A stretch of DNA of 64,000 nucleotides from Aspidapion aeneum (GCA_963576565.1 OY755040.1:26332703-26396702), one strand, 5' to 3'; shown: positions 31,936-44,070, counted from the first letter of the stretch. Numbers and translations are program-made. Notes: generated by a model not told the origin, from the letters alone.

Positions 31936-33188
31936 TTGTGAAAAATTTAGGGTTATGTCTATAATTTTTTTTCTAAAAACTAGTTGATTGGTTGCAAATG
32001 TATCACATTATGGATTAAAGTTGTAGTTTTTCTAAAATTAATGGACACCATAACTTTATTAACAAGTTATAAAGAAAAATACAAGTGCTTACCTATGGAA
32101 TGGCACTCCGTTGTTTCTCCCGGATATTTTTCCACAAACCACAAATATTTTACATAAATTATTTCCCATTTTTGACAGAAAAAAAACATTATTTTACATG
32201 ACGAACGCAAAATACCGCAAAATGTAAATAAACAACAAATATGGCGTCTACAGATGAGCAATTGAAAATTCGCGTCTGAAATTTTAAATTTGTCATTGTT
32301 TTCAAAGCAAGCTACGATCGATTTTTTGAACATGTATTTAGGCTCTAATTTATTTGTGTCAATGTAATATAACCATAACAACTCATATACAGTTAGCGAT
32401 AAGCATTCGTAAATAACCACGCCTTTTATTGTTTTTAAACACAGCGAAGTAATAGGTCTACGGCGCCGTCTCAGAACAACCATAATCACGGTTTCGAAGC
32501 CAAATGTGCTTACCAAAAACACTCTATTATCAATTAATCATTGCCAGCTCTGCCTGAAATTTCATTTTAAATATTTTGACACCCTGTATCTCATTTAATT
32601 GGTACCAACTACTGGTCTATAATTTGTTGGCTTTGATTAATCTGTAGACATTTTTGTTGGAATTTTAAATAAAGTAAACGTAGATTCAATCAAAGCTTTA
32701 CCTATATGCCTAATGATTATTTAGAAGGTCATAGAAATTCATATACCTACCTAGGTTTCTAACCTGTGGCTTTTAGATTTAATAAGTCCAGAGGCAACTT
32801 AAATTATTACAAGCAAAAACTGTTTTAATTATCTGTTGTATTTACTAACGGACTGACTAGAAAAATTTCAATATTTGCTGATTATGAAGGCTGTAATTAT
32901 TGTAAAATATGCCAGTGATTTTTTGCCATATCAGAAACAATAACAAAATATGCTAAATTGTTCCAAGAAAAGTGTTTTTTTTCGTACTTGTGTTCACTAC
33001 CAGCAGTAGTACAACTAAATCGGTTTAAAACGTTTTTATGCTGTTTGGGTTTCGTGCTGCAGTTTCAGTTTTTACCGCCGTACTTTTTTAGTTTCTATAC
33101 GGGATGCGATTCGGGAACTTGCTTTGATAAGTCAAACATTCATTTTTTATTGATGTCATCCAGTATGTTTTTCTTGATTCCTCTTTTT
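31936..33188. other. unassigned stretch
   Basis: A 151-codon open frame on the minus strand (32067-32522) is the second longest in the window, but it has no recognisable motif and biased, low-complexity composition. No repeat was recognised. Confidence 0.35.
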
Positions 33189-33189
33189 T

Positions 33190-33628
33190 TACCTTCCCAG
33201 CCCGCGCAGGCTTAAAAAGGAATTATTTTCGTCAAATCTTTTTTTTTTTGAGATAACGCCGAAAATGTGTTAATTGGATTTTTTTTATCTAAGCAATATC
33301 GTCGTGATGCCTGTGTGTGTGTATATAGGTGTGTGTGTGTGTGTGTGTGTGCATGTTTGTGTATATATGTCCGCAACACGATAGTTCCTAAACCGCTAAA
33401 CCGATTTTCATAAAATTTGCAGGTCAAATAGTGTTCGACACTAACGAGCTGATTAGATTTTAATCAAAATCCATTAGTGCTTATGACAATTAAGAATAAT
33501 GCTCAATAATTTGTTATTCCTAAAAACTTTGTAGGAGCTTCAGTTTCTGAGATATTTACAAAACCTGTTTTCAAGGCTGATATATCATGGTTTCACTTAA
33601 AGTGTGCTAGTAGGCTAGCTAGGAAGTA
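33190..33628 (-). mobile_element. family A element, copy 6, minus orientation
   Basis: TACCTTCCCAGCCCGCGC at the start, a GT microsatellite at 33313-33350, ACACGATAGTTCCTAAACCG, and GGCTAGCTAGGAAGTA at the end. Confidence 0.85.
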
Positions 33629-34228
33629 GGGATTGGCCAAATTGTGAGTTTAGTGGAGCAGTGACAAAACGTGACTGCTCCATTTAGGAGTTTAATTACA
33701 TTACAAGTATAAATGATTATCTCCGCAACAAAAAGGAATACCGCATTTTAGGATCACAATTAGCTGAGTCTTCATTTAGCTGTGACAGATATTATTTTAC
33801 TTATTCCCCCCACTCCTCTAACTTTAAAAATCTTGCATCTTAAAAACAGATCGTGTGAAAGTGTTGACCCCCATGGTATATAAACTTTTTTATTAGAAAT
33901 AACCTCTTCTATCACTTGCTACAATTTGGCCCCTAAGTTGTGGTACACCCTGTATAAGTTTAAACATCTTATATCCTCCCATATCTTTTCTTTCTTTGAT
34001 CAGCAGATATTAACGGTGACTTTTATAAGTCTATACCAAGCGATCTAAGAATAGTCAAGGAGCAGTAAAGGCAAAATTACTATATGCGTTGATAAATAAA
34101 TTAAGGTAAGGTTAGGTTAGTCAAAAAGCGTCAGCATTAACACCCTCTACCCGCTATTATTGCGTACCAGCTTGAATTTATTCAATTGATATCTTGTTGC
34201 TGATGTTATGAGGAGGTCTCACATAAAA
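33629..34228. other. unassigned spacer
   Basis: Nothing recognised. Confidence 0.35.
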
Positions 34229-34690
34229 TGTATGGATATAACATTTCGGACTTCCATTGTCTTTATTTATTTTAAACACGACGTTTCATTTAGTAAGTAG
34301 CTCTAACCGTTTTCAATTTTAAACTAAAGAATCCAATCTAAAGGCTACTACTTATACTACTTGGTGTGCAGTCAGGTGTGACGGCCCGCCCCCTTTTTCA
34401 ATCCTAAGACGCTTGTTTTCTTTAGGGAGTGGTCGTCATATATTTGGACTCCCAATTCAAAACTTTAGCTTTCAGACGATTGAATCCTGTGATCATTTGC
34501 CCATGCATGATCCGCTAAACCGGATTTTTCAATATGCTCTATTAGACGTTCATTTACTCTAACCACAAGAGGGCGTTTCGTTTCACCTAGATATGATTTA
34601 CCACACTTACATGGGATTTGGTAAATACATTTCTTATTATTTGAGGAATTTTTCTGGTTACAAAACTCCTTATCGTATTTCCCGATGAAA
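34229..34690 (-). pseudogene. Penelope-like element relic with GIY-YIG endonuclease
   Basis: On the minus strand about 34635 down to 34475 reads KCIYQIPCKCGKSYLGETKR, then PLVVRVNERLIEHIEKSGLA and DHAWANDHRIQ. This is the N-terminal order of the Penelope-like GIY-YIG domain: IYxIPCxCG...YLGETxR, followed by a His/Lys-rich helix ending in W..DH.I. A stop follows after RIQSSES. The flank 34229-34400 (ACGACGTTTCATTTAG) resembles the terminal-repeat-like sequence at 26100. The reverse transcriptase part is not visible. Confidence 0.75.
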
Positions 34691-35394
34691 ATACTGTTTT
34701 TGTATTATAGTGTTTGGCTAGTCGTCTTATGTTTTCTAACATCCCTTAAACATATGGAATGTTAATAACACCCAACGGATTATTATTATTTTGAGAATTT
34801 GCTTCATATGGTTTGTTTTTAATTTTACAGATCGTTGGGTTTATTTGTTTCTCGGAATAACCTTTCTGTTGTAAGTTTTTTTAATGTTGTAGATTTCGGT
34901 TGTTAATTCTTCATTATTACTGCCTTAGAGTAATAAATTACTCTATAGATATATTACACTCTATATCATAATTTTTGAGATAACTTTTTGACAGTTATCA
35001 GCTGTTTACCATAACAAATAGCACAGGCCAATGAAAAAAAGTTGTCTCAAAATTAATGATATGAACTGTACATATTCACATCTCTTAAATATAAACTCTT
35101 ATAACTCCTTGTTTTGTAGCAACAGAATGATTAAACTTAAAATTTAGGTATTGTCCTGTATGTGTAGGTTTTCTATTATACATTCGTTTGAAAAGAACAT
35201 CCAAAAAAGGTAAGGCGAATCTTTTTTAATATCCATTGCTCGTTATCATTGTTATTTATTATAATTATTAACATTTCATTATATTCAAGGGATTTCGGAA
35301 AACATAAAACGAATAGCCAAGCACTATAATATAAAAACAGTATTTTTATCGGGAAATACGATAAGGAGTTTTGAAACATTTCTCAAATACTAAG
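34691..35394. other. spacer between two Penelope-like scraps
   Basis: AT-rich. The end (35340-35394) repeats in inverse the flank at 34640-34690 (ATCGGGAAATACGATAAGGA), so the inverted duplication extends beyond the coding motif. Confidence 0.45.
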
Positions 35395-35493
35395 GAATAT
35401 ATTTACCAAATCCCGTGTGAGTGTGGTAAATCAAATGTAGGTGAAACGAAACGCCCACTTCTGGTTAGAGTAAATGAACACCTGCATTTTTGA
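35395..35493 (+). pseudogene. Penelope-like endonuclease fragment 3, plus strand
   Basis: Reads EYIYQIPCECGKSNVGETKR then PLLVRVNEHLHF-stop. It is the same domain as the minus-strand relic at 34.5 kb, in opposite orientation and ending earlier. Confidence 0.7.
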
Positions 35494-35629
35494 GGGATAC
35501 AAATTTAAGGCAAACTGACAACAATGCAATGTCGACTCATCCTTTCTTATCATCCTTTCTTATCTTGTGTCACCCACACCTACTCGGCACTGATCAGCAA
35601 TTTTAACCTGTATGTCGTTGCCTTAACGC

Positions 35630-35950
35630 AGAACTATTGTCAGAAGGCTAAATAGATAGATAGATAGACATAAAATAATCTGAGGGCACGGCAGTGCCTC
35701 GCCAAGTTCGCGCGCCGTAACCATCTTTTATTGAAACACTTCAGCCGATATTTGACCTACCTAAAACTCTACTTCGGAATGAGCTACGAATCAAACTTTA
35801 CACAGTCGTAGATCTCCATAGAGTTAACAACCCCTCCAAGTTTCATGAAATTCCATAAAGTAGTAAAGTAGTTACGAAATTTCAAAAAACGTCGAAATTG
35901 CCACTCACTCACTCACTCATGTATAGATCATCAATATTCTACTGTACTTC
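35630..35950 (+). repeat. ATAG tail followed by an ACTC-rich dispersed repeat
   Basis: An ATAG microsatellite (35652-35671) is followed by GGGCACGGCAGTGCC, CTACTTCGGAATGAGC and an ACTC run (35902-35919). The ATAG tail is like the 3' tail of the LINE at 39452, so a LINE may end here, but no coding motif was found. Confidence 0.45.
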
Positions 35951-36850
35951 CACTCATGCTACAAAGCTGAAATTTGGTAGACTGATAGAAATTATGACCA
36001 AAGCCCTGGAAAAAATCAAAAAACCCCAAAATTTTAATTTACTTCCCTCCCCTATACATTTAAAGTTATGTAAAAGTAGCATCGCCCACTTCAAGGAATG
36101 CTAGAGAGTTGAGCTTTGGCAGAATGATAGGAACTATGATAAAACTATAGGAAAAAATTAAAAAACCCCAAAATTTTAATTTACTCCCCTCCCCTATACA
36201 TTTAAAGTTATGTAAAAGTAGCATTGCCCACTTTCAGAAATGCTAGAGAGTTGAGCTCTGGCAGACTGATAGGAACTATGATAAAACTATAGGAAAAAAT
36301 TAAAACACCGCAAGTTTCTAATTTACTTCCTTCCCCTATAAATGTAAAGTTATGTAAAAGTAACACTGCCCACTTCCAGAAACGCTAGAGAGCTGAACTT
36401 TTTAAGACTGAAAGACAATATGATAAAACTATATGAAAAAATTTAAAAACACTAACATTTTAATTTACTCCCCTCTCCTATAAATGTAAATTTATATAAA
36501 ACTAACATTGCCCACTTCCAGAAACGCTAGAGAGCTGAGCATTGGAATGCTGATAGAAATTATGATAAAACCATGGGAGAAAATTTAAAAAGTCCAATAT
36601 TTTCATTTACTCTCCTCCCCTATAAATGTAAAGTTATGTAAAAGTAACATTACCCACTTCCAGAAACGATAGAAAGCTGAGCATTAGAAGACTGATAGGA
36701 ACTATGATAAAACTATAGGACAAAATTTAAAAACACGACAATTTTAATTTATTTCCCTCTCCTATACATGTCATAACATTGTGCACTTTCAGAAACGCTA
36801 GAGAGAGAGCTGAGCTTTGGAAGGCTGATATAAGCTACGATAAAACCCTG
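35951..36850 (+). repeat. 142-bp tandem repeat, about six units (family E)
   Basis: GCTAGAGAG recurs at 36100, 36242, 36384 and 36526, then altered near 36668 and again at 36797. Each unit has CCCTATA.ATGTAAAGTTATG, CCCACTT.CAGAAA and ACTGATAGGAACTATGA blocks. Spacing is 142 bp four times, then about 129. Confidence 0.85.
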
Positions 36851-36964
36851 GGAAAAAATTAAAAACCTCAAAAATTGAAGTAAGGCATTGCAAAAGTTTT
36901 GAACAATATTCCGCATATTTTACTACTTTAAGTATTATCCAATTCCTTTAAAAAAGAAGTGAAA

Positions 36965-37333
36965 TCATAACAAAAACATTTCATGTAAAAAAAAGCCAAG
37001 TACGCGAAAATGGCATTCCGTAAAAAGAATTGAGATAAAAGTAAAGCCAAGTTCTCCAATACAAATTTCAAAATGAAAGGTTCTTACTAGTTTGGAAATA
37101 TTTTTCTAAACTTGGCTATTACGGCTGTAAATGACTCTTAGGCACAGTGCTAAATTGAACATAAAGAAGTTTGGCTGTAATAGCAAAGTTTCAAAAACAT
37201 TTTCAAACTAGGAAGAACCTTTTATTTTGAAATTTGTATTGGAGAACTTGGCTTTACTTTTATCTCAATTCTTTTTACGGAATGACATTTTCGCGTACTT
37301 GGCTTTTTTTTACATGAAATGTTTTTGTTATGA
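36965..37333. repeat. long inverted repeat, 160-bp arms (family E terminus)
   Basis: The arms 36965-37124 and 37174-37333 are near-perfect reverse complements starting TCATAACAAAAACATTTCAT, with a ~49-bp spacer. The right arm recurs at 30650-30770. It directly follows the 142-bp array, as it also does (inverted) at 30.6-31.1 kb, so array and arm belong to one element. Confidence 0.85.
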
Positions 37334-37814
37334 TAAGTTTTTCGTTTAACTTTAACTAGTTCGGCGTCGCGTCGTCGTCGCGGCGTTGGACAAACTGGGC
37401 GGTGTAAATATATCTTTGTTATTCATTATTATATTAAGACATCAAATAATTTTCCTATTGAAGCTTGACGGGTAGCCATATTTGCGACAGGCTGGCGTCG
37501 GTTTCAAAAAATTTGTGTTCGAATTTATAGTAGTGTAGTTAGTAGTCTTTATCGTTTGGGATTGAAATTTAAATTTACTGCTAAGGTGTGGTTTATTTGT
37601 TTATACTTAATTACGTAATAAAAATATCTAGTTTAAATCCTGCTTTTTGAATGGAGTCATTTGCATAGACACACAAAAATTCTGGTTTTGATTTGATAAC
37701 AATATGCTTCTAATTTTAAATTTAACCTATCACATTTAAGTCTTCTATTTTTAATTTTTTTGAATAATGTGTCAATTTTGCTTTCTAAAATTAATCGCAT
37801 CTACAAAAAATGTA
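37334..37814. other. unassigned spacer
   Basis: Mostly AT-rich; one CpG-dense patch (GTCGCGTCGTCGTCGCGGCG, 37372-37391). Nothing recognised. Confidence 0.35.
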
Positions 37815-39478
37815 TTTGTTTCTTATAGTATACAGGGTGACACAATATCCCCTAAACTATTTAACCAGGTCCTTGAGGATGTTTTTAAAAACTTAGATTG
37901 TGAAGAAATAGGCATCAAAGTAAACGGACACACTTGAAGCACCCAAAATATGCTGATGATATTGCCTTAAAAACAGATAAGAAAGAAGAACTGATAAAAA
38001 AGCTGGAGGAATTGGATTCAGCAGCTAAAAATATAGGCTTGAGTATGAACCGCACTAAATCTAAAGTCATAAGAATCACTGTAGCACTCCGATGGCTCAG
38101 ATTGGGTTTTGGTAGATACAGTGGACTATAATAAACATTGGCGCAAAAAATTCATTTAACTAGAGAAAGTAAATAATTAAAAAATTGCAGGGAAAATTTG
38201 AAAGAGAAAGAAAATGGTGATATAGCCTCATGGAGAGGGACTTACCGCTGTTTTGAAGTTCCAAAGTGCAAGGTGTCTTTCCATAAGAGCTATGTGGCTT
38301 GAAGTTCCAACAGGATGATGGCACGATAATTTTAATTATTTGCGGATTTTTAAAGTGATTTTTCACTATTTTTTAAATTTAAATTTTAAGGTTGTCGTTT
38401 TCTAGACATGGCGACGCGCAGCACACTTTTTCTGTCGCTCAATCCTGCGCTTGCAGTTTTTTAGCACATGCGCACAGCACTTCACCCTCTATAGGAAAAC
38501 CATATCACTATATTTTAAATTTTATGGATATGTGAAACACGATAGAGGACGCTTGTAGTGCCAAAGTATACAAAAATAAAGAAATAAGAAATAAAATGAT
38601 AATTCTTAAATTTAGAATAGAAATTACATTTTTTGCGTTTAATTCTCGCATTTTAATGCAATTTTGATTAAGGTAAATTTTATAACTAATAGTTGACCCA
38701 TTTACTTAGGATTAATATAAATTTAAGACTAATAATTTTATGTTCAAGACAAAATTTTAGTCCATGAAAAATAGGAAAAAATAAAAGTAAAATTCAAAAA
38801 TAAAAGAAAAATAAAGAGGTTTTCTATGGAAACCGAACAATCACGATCAGAATAAACTAAGCGAAAATAGAACAAGTAGAGAAATATATATACCTGGGAC
38901 AAATTATTAAATTAAAAAAGAAAAACCAAATGGCTGAAATCAAGAGACGAGTAAGATTAGCCCGGGCAGCATTCGGTAAATTAAGCTACATATTAAAAAA
39001 TAAAAAATATCCTCAGTACCTCAGAACGAAAATGTATAACCAATGTATCCTTCTTGTACTTACCTATGGATCCCGGACCAGGACGCTTACAAAATCAAAC
39101 ATGGATAAGGTAACAAAAGCCCAAAGATCAATGGAAAGACAAATGTTACATGTAAAGCTAACAAATAGAAAAAGGAATGAATGGATGAGGAATAAAACAA
39201 AATTTAGGGATGCCAGAGAAGAAGTAGCAAAATTAAAATGGAAATTTGCCGGTCATATTATCAGACAGAAAGACCATCTAATAATAATAATAACCTGGAG
39301 ACCTTGGGAAAATAAAAGTAGTAGGGGAAGACCCCCAAATGAGATGAGGGGACAATTTGAAGAGACATGCAGGAGCTAGATGGATGAACATGGCGACAGA
39401 CAGAAAATAATGGAAGATATTGGGGGAGGCCTATGTCCAAAGATGGATCGAAGAAGGCTAGATAGATAGATAGAGATA
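37815..39478 (+). pseudogene. LINE reverse transcriptase, broken and interrupted
   Basis: The 5' part reads QGDTISPKLFNQVLEDVF from 37833, then after one frameshift HPKYADDIALKTDKKEEL; YADD is the catalytic motif of the reverse transcriptase palm. It continues to SMNRTKSKVI (38075). The 3' part resumes after ~750 bp: KYIYLGQIIKL then MAEIKRRVRLARAAFGKLSY, TYGSRTRTLTKSNMDKVTKA and AGHIIRQKD, ending WRPWENKSSRGRPP. These are the standard post-palm motifs of an insect endonuclease-reverse transcriptase. The 3' end is an ATAG tail (39452-39478). The 5' endonuclease domain is absent. Frameshifts and the insertion make it inactive. Confidence 0.85.
38077..38830. other. insertion or unrelated segment splitting the LINE
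   Basis: The LINE frame stops being recognisable after GTCATAAGAATCAC and returns near CAATCACGATCAGAATAAAC. AATCAC is present on both sides, which could be a short target duplication, but no inverted ends are visible. The inserted DNA has no known motif. Confidence 0.45.
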
Positions 39479-39769
39479 GATTATACAGATTTTATTGTTG
39501 ATAGCTTACTTAGTTTTAATCGCAACAGCAGCAGATTTTTTTGTAAATGGATTTTTTGTCTAAAAATGAATTGAGATTTGAAATAAAGATGTAAAGTATC
39601 TATTATAAGACTACTTTGTTTTATACTTAATAAACCCTCTACGTTACATAAACAGAAAATTGATGCTTGCTGCAACAGTAATAAGTAATTTTATCGAAAT
39701 CGTAATTATTTTTGTCTGTTAACAACATATAACCATAAAATACTATTAATATATTTCTCTGTTTTGGTT

Positions 39770-40510
39770 TTTACCTAACTGCAACACGGCGAAATGAATG
39801 GTAATGTTTTTCGATTGTTGTAAGTAAGTTAATATGTATTTTTGTGTCACGCTAGAGGCTAAACGGCTGAACCGATTTTGACAAAAAAAGGTGTCATTGA
39901 ATTGCTACTGATCTCGAAGGTGCTATAGACTATATCGTTTAAACAGAAATCAACATGGCGGTCTTCAGACGCCATTTTGTCACATGATCTGGGCTACAAA
40001 TTATCTAAATTTTAGGCGATTTTATTGAAATTCCTTTGATTAACCATTGCAAATGTCCTCTAATTTGCTGTAGTTACTTTGTAGTCCTCCCTGCTCCCAC
40101 CCATCTCCCCTCCTGTCATTCCCCCCACCCTATTCAAAAACCATATTCGCATAATTTTATCAAATATAGAGCGATTTCAAAAACTCTTTCTGCATACGCT
40201 TTCAGATTTTTTTCCAACACCATTTTACTAGACCCTCCACCATCCTTATTAGTAATAGTTATAGCTATAACTTTCACAAATATAAAGCGATTTCAAAAAT
40301 TCTTTCTGCACACGCTTAAAGACTTTTTTGCAACATCTTTTTTAGTTTCCCCCTCCCTCTCTTCTCCCCTCCCCTCTTATTAGTAATAGTTGTAGCTATA
40401 CCTTTCACAAATTTAGAGCGATTTCAAAAATTCTTTCGGCACACGCTTTAAGATTTTTTTCGAGACCATTTTACTAGTTTCCTCCTCCCTCTCTCCTCCC
40501 CCACGTTCAC
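39770..40510 (+). repeat. dispersed repeat family D, copy 2, with ~120-bp tandem units
   Basis: CTGCAACACGGCGAAATG, GAGGCTAAACGGCTGAACCG and CAACATGGCGGTCTTCAG precede three units beginning near 40139, 40256 and 40389. Each has GCGATTTCAAAAA, TTCTTTC.GCA.ACGCTT and a C-rich stretch. Confidence 0.8.
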
Positions 40511-42029
40511 TCAATGGAAGGTAACACTGTTCGCATCCATACAAAATCTAGACGTATTTTTGGGTAAACCTAAATTAATTGTAAATGTATGGTGTTTTTA
40601 TTTTTACTAGTCGCAGTTGGGTAGAAAATTACCCAATAACCTGATTTGGGCATCAAAACTAAAAGTTGAAGAATGTCGTACATTATAGGTATACCTATCA
40701 ATTTTGTACTCAACTGCAATTTCTTCTTAAATTCCACCCTAAAGCCTTATTACCTGGTTTGTACTTAAGTATCTTTTTAAGTTTAAATTTTCGACAAAAT
40801 GAGAGTACATATAATAATAAAAAAGGCTCTGAGGGCCCAAAATAGTTCAGCTCGCTGTGATGTTGGCGCTGTTGAAATTTTCATGACTCCTTTTATAAGC
40901 TTGGTGTGTTTTTGTTTAAATAAAATTTGAAGATTTTATTAACAGTTATCTAGGGAAATAATACAAATAATAAGAAGATATATTCCTTAAAATTGGTTTT
41001 ACATGAAAAACTAGGTAATGCTAAAAAGAGGAGGCAATTTGAGTTGACCACCTCTGGGAAAACACAAAAATCAAATGTACTCAGGGCCTCTAGTAGCCAC
41101 TGCAATACAGAAATCAAAGTCATAATATTCGATCATAAAAAATATGATTTTATGATCGAAGTTCATGTTTATCAAGCGAAACATCAAAATTAGAAGATAA
41201 ATTGCGTGACTGATAAGTTGAAGGGTTAACAGCGTACTCATGGATAAACGATGGTAACTGCGAAAAAGCATAATCTGCATAGCAAAAGGTCACAAGGGCT
41301 AGTGCATTTCACCTTCTGGATTTCCTCGGTTAAACAGTACTCGAATAAACTGACGTTTTGACTTTAAAATCCATCAGACATCGATTTGATTCCACTTTGT
41401 ACACTTACTAGTAATCACATATGTCATAAAAAAATGGATACCTTTCTTTTAGAATGGTGTCTAAAAATCACTGCGGGATGGACGTTCGCCATTATTACAA
41501 TTTCTGTTGGCAACATTGAAATACTTTAGAAATATAATATTTGGTAAAACTGAATCTGTCAAAACTATGGATTTTATTAAAATGCGTGTAAAATATTCTC
41601 CTTCTGACACTATTTCAATATTTCACAAAATGTTTATGAAGACAAAAAATGATTAGGAGTTTGAAATATTTAGGAAAATAATTCTTTTAATACAACATTT
41701 TACTTTATGAGTGAGTTCGCAAAGGGTGTCCCTGTTTCCATTGTTTGAGTAGAAAAGAAACAGTGATGCCGTTTTAACAAAATATGAGCTATTGGATTTG
41801 TATTGGTCAATTATTAATCTGTATAAAAATGCGGATTTCATTTTTTTTTTCTGTTTTTAGACCGTGTAGGTTTTACAAGTGTTCTAGGGTTGCAGACCGA
41901 CCAGAGAATTCGTAGACCGGTCAAATGCGACCCGACCAATATTTTATTTAGATGTAGATAACGTCACTAAATCACAAAGTTCCTTAACTTCTTGATATAG
42001 TGTTATAGTGACTTTAAACATAATCATTT
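40511..42029. other. AT-rich stretch with one perfect hairpin
   Basis: TTCGATCATAAAA and TTTTATGATCGAA form a perfect 13-bp stem at 41128-41160 with a 7-base loop. Nothing else was recognised. Confidence 0.45.
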
Positions 42030-42375
42030 GAGGGATCACATGACACGTATAGGAGTTGGTCGTTCTCAATTCCTATACACGTCAGGCTTGCTTCTACCTG
42101 CCCAGCCTGTGGGTAGGAAGAAGAGACATTACGACCCCTCGTGGCAGAGTGTGAGGCCTACGCTAGAATGAGACAACATACACTTTGGGCACCACTTTGA
42201 GCGAGAAAGAGCTGCACTTGCATAAATGGTCTGAGATACACAACTTTGTAAACAAAACAGGAAGGCACAATGATCTACTTGGACATTGAATAAGAGTGCA
42301 GATAGTGGGTTAAGAGGCATGACAAAAAGGCCTACACTGGCCTTCTTGTCGGACCTGTGACCCCCCCCCCCCACT
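42030..42375 (+). pseudogene. C-terminal zinc-knuckle end of a LINE
   Basis: In shifting frames it reads DHMTRIGVG, then STCPACG-stop-EEETL, then AECEAYARMRQHTLW, and later FVNKTGRHNDLLGH. The CPxCG ... EET ... CE.YA.MR pattern is the usual C-terminal cysteine motif of R1/Jockey-like non-LTR retrotransposons. Stops and a G/C homopolymer at 42360-42373 end it. No palm domain is present. Clade is uncertain. Confidence 0.6.
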
Positions 42376-42879
42376 ATTACTACTAAAAGTGTTCTATCAT
42401 GTTACAATACACCAAACCTAGGTGGAAAAAATATTTTATTGTATCCGCTTATATTTAAGGGTTATTAAATTAGAGTGTGGGAAAAGCCATCATCTTATTT
42501 CATAAATATATATTTAAGATACGCCTAGCAATATGCGGTTGGTGAAATTACATATCTTCTTAAAATTTAATTTGGTAAGATTTAATGAGTTTTTAGGTTT
42601 TTGTTTATTTACGATTTGGTAAATGACTTTTGGCAAAATACAAAAGGTCGACTGCAAACCTAGATATTTGCTATTACCATATAATAGCAATTTGCAAAGA
42701 GATGCTTGATAGCTTACGAGGTGATGTGGACCAGGTGGGTATAGCTTTATCATTGAAAATACCTTTTAAAAAAAGGGAAAGTTTGGCCACTGTATATTTT
42801 GTCATTTGACTAATTTCTCCTAAAACAGTCACAAGCACGTGCTCTTACACATTTATGCAGAACATTTATAAAAAATATC
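42376..42879. other. AT-rich spacer
   Basis: Nothing recognised. Confidence 0.4.
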
Positions 42880-43500
42880 TAGGTATTTGTCTAACAAGTG
42901 CAGAACGTGTGCGTAGCAAGTTCTGTCAAGTACTTAAGTGTAGAAAAACAGGTTTCTGGAAGCGTTAGCAACAATTGTATATCTTCGAACGTCAGGAAAA
43001 CATAAAAAATTAAATTATAAGAAAAGTAAATAAAAACACATAAACGCCACATCATTAAACTTCCCTAAAAAAAACCTAAAGTTTTATCGGAATATAAAGG
43101 TAGCCACACACGTACAATTTTTCCTCAAGGTTTGGACTGCGCAGTCCATTATTACTTATTACTTTATATCCGCATATTACGAACTGACATCAATTTGGTC
43201 CGTGTGTGGGACATCCTCATTTAAATAAAATCCTAAAGGCTGAGACTGCACAGTTTTGCCTTGAGGAATAACTGTACGTGTGTGCCTACCTTAACATTTT
43301 AACTTTATACTATAGCAACCAAGGCATTTCACAGGTAATCTTATCAACAGAAACTTCAAATCTATACAGGTTTTCTTAAAATGTGATATTTTTGTGCAGA
43401 AAATTCTACTTTCGTCTGCACTAAAAATAGTATGCAAAATTTCATTTTCCACACGCTTGCAGAAAAAAATATTTTTGTTTGCGAAAAATTATATGTGACT
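42880..43500 (-). repeat. dispersed repeat family L, copy 2
   Basis: Reverse-orientation blocks TATAGCAACCAAGGCATTTC and CACACGCTTGCAGAAAAA match 17510-17880. It is interrupted by the short element at 43098-43291. Confidence 0.65.
43098..43291 (+). mobile_element. short TAA-flanked inverted-repeat element (194 bp)
   Basis: It begins AGGTAGCCACACACGTAC and ends GTACGTGTGTGCCTACCT. TAA flanks both sides (43095-43097 and 43292-43294). Inverted ends run about 33 bp with a few mismatches. A 3-bp TWA duplication is typical of PIF/Harbinger non-autonomous elements; that assignment is inference. Confidence 0.8.
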
Positions 43501-43595
43501 ACTTATTACATTTTTGTGTTTCAAACAATCTTAAATTAGTGTTATTTATTGTTTTCAGAATTCAAACGCATACGCTGGCCCATAAATAATAATTA

Positions 43596-43858
43596 GATAC
43601 TTATTGGAATAAAGCCTGACCTTATTTTAAAATCGACCGTATTGTGACAGATTTACATATACAAAGCAGCTGCTTTCTTGGAAAATTCGGCCTTTGTGTA
43701 TTTAAGAACCGGATTTATTAGTATCTCTATTTTATAAATGAGATTTATATTTGATTTTGGTATGTCAATTTTGAGAGGTAATCTGTCAGTTTTCTTTGTA
43801 GATCTGTCAGAATAAAGTCGACTCTAAAATAAAGTCAGGTGTAATTCCAATAAGTTCC
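43596..43858 (+). mobile_element. family B element
   Basis: TA|GATACTTATTGG at the left, GTAATTCCAATAAGTTCC|TA at the right, with the family interior TCGGCCTTTGTGTATTTAAG. Non-coding. Confidence 0.85.
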
Positions 43859-43915
43859 TATCGTCTTGTAAGACCTAAACTATTAAGACTTTTTTTACTT
43901 ATTTTACCGAATAAT

Positions 43916-44070
43916 CAGTGGTGCACCCAGGAATATGTCTTGGGAGGGGCCCGAGGCCTCTTGGGGGGGGGGGCGAAGCCTCATAATGTCGAATTTTAAG
44001 CTATTTTTTGTGTTTTTTTTCTGAATTATGTCGAAAATATGTAAAAAAATCTAAGGCTTGGGAAATTTAA
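43916..44070 (+). mobile_element. truncated hAT-like left end
   Basis: CAGTGGTGCACCCAGGAATA, a long G run, then AAATATGTAAAAAAATCTAA matches the element at 2357-2613. No right terminus is present. Confidence 0.6.

Noticed and set aside
32067..32522. 151-codon minus-strand open frame
   Set aside because: No motif, no start or splice evidence, low-complexity composition; kept only as a note in the spacer entry.
33212..33427. His/Thr-rich open frame on the minus strand
   Set aside because: Translation of a GT microsatellite inside family A copy 6.
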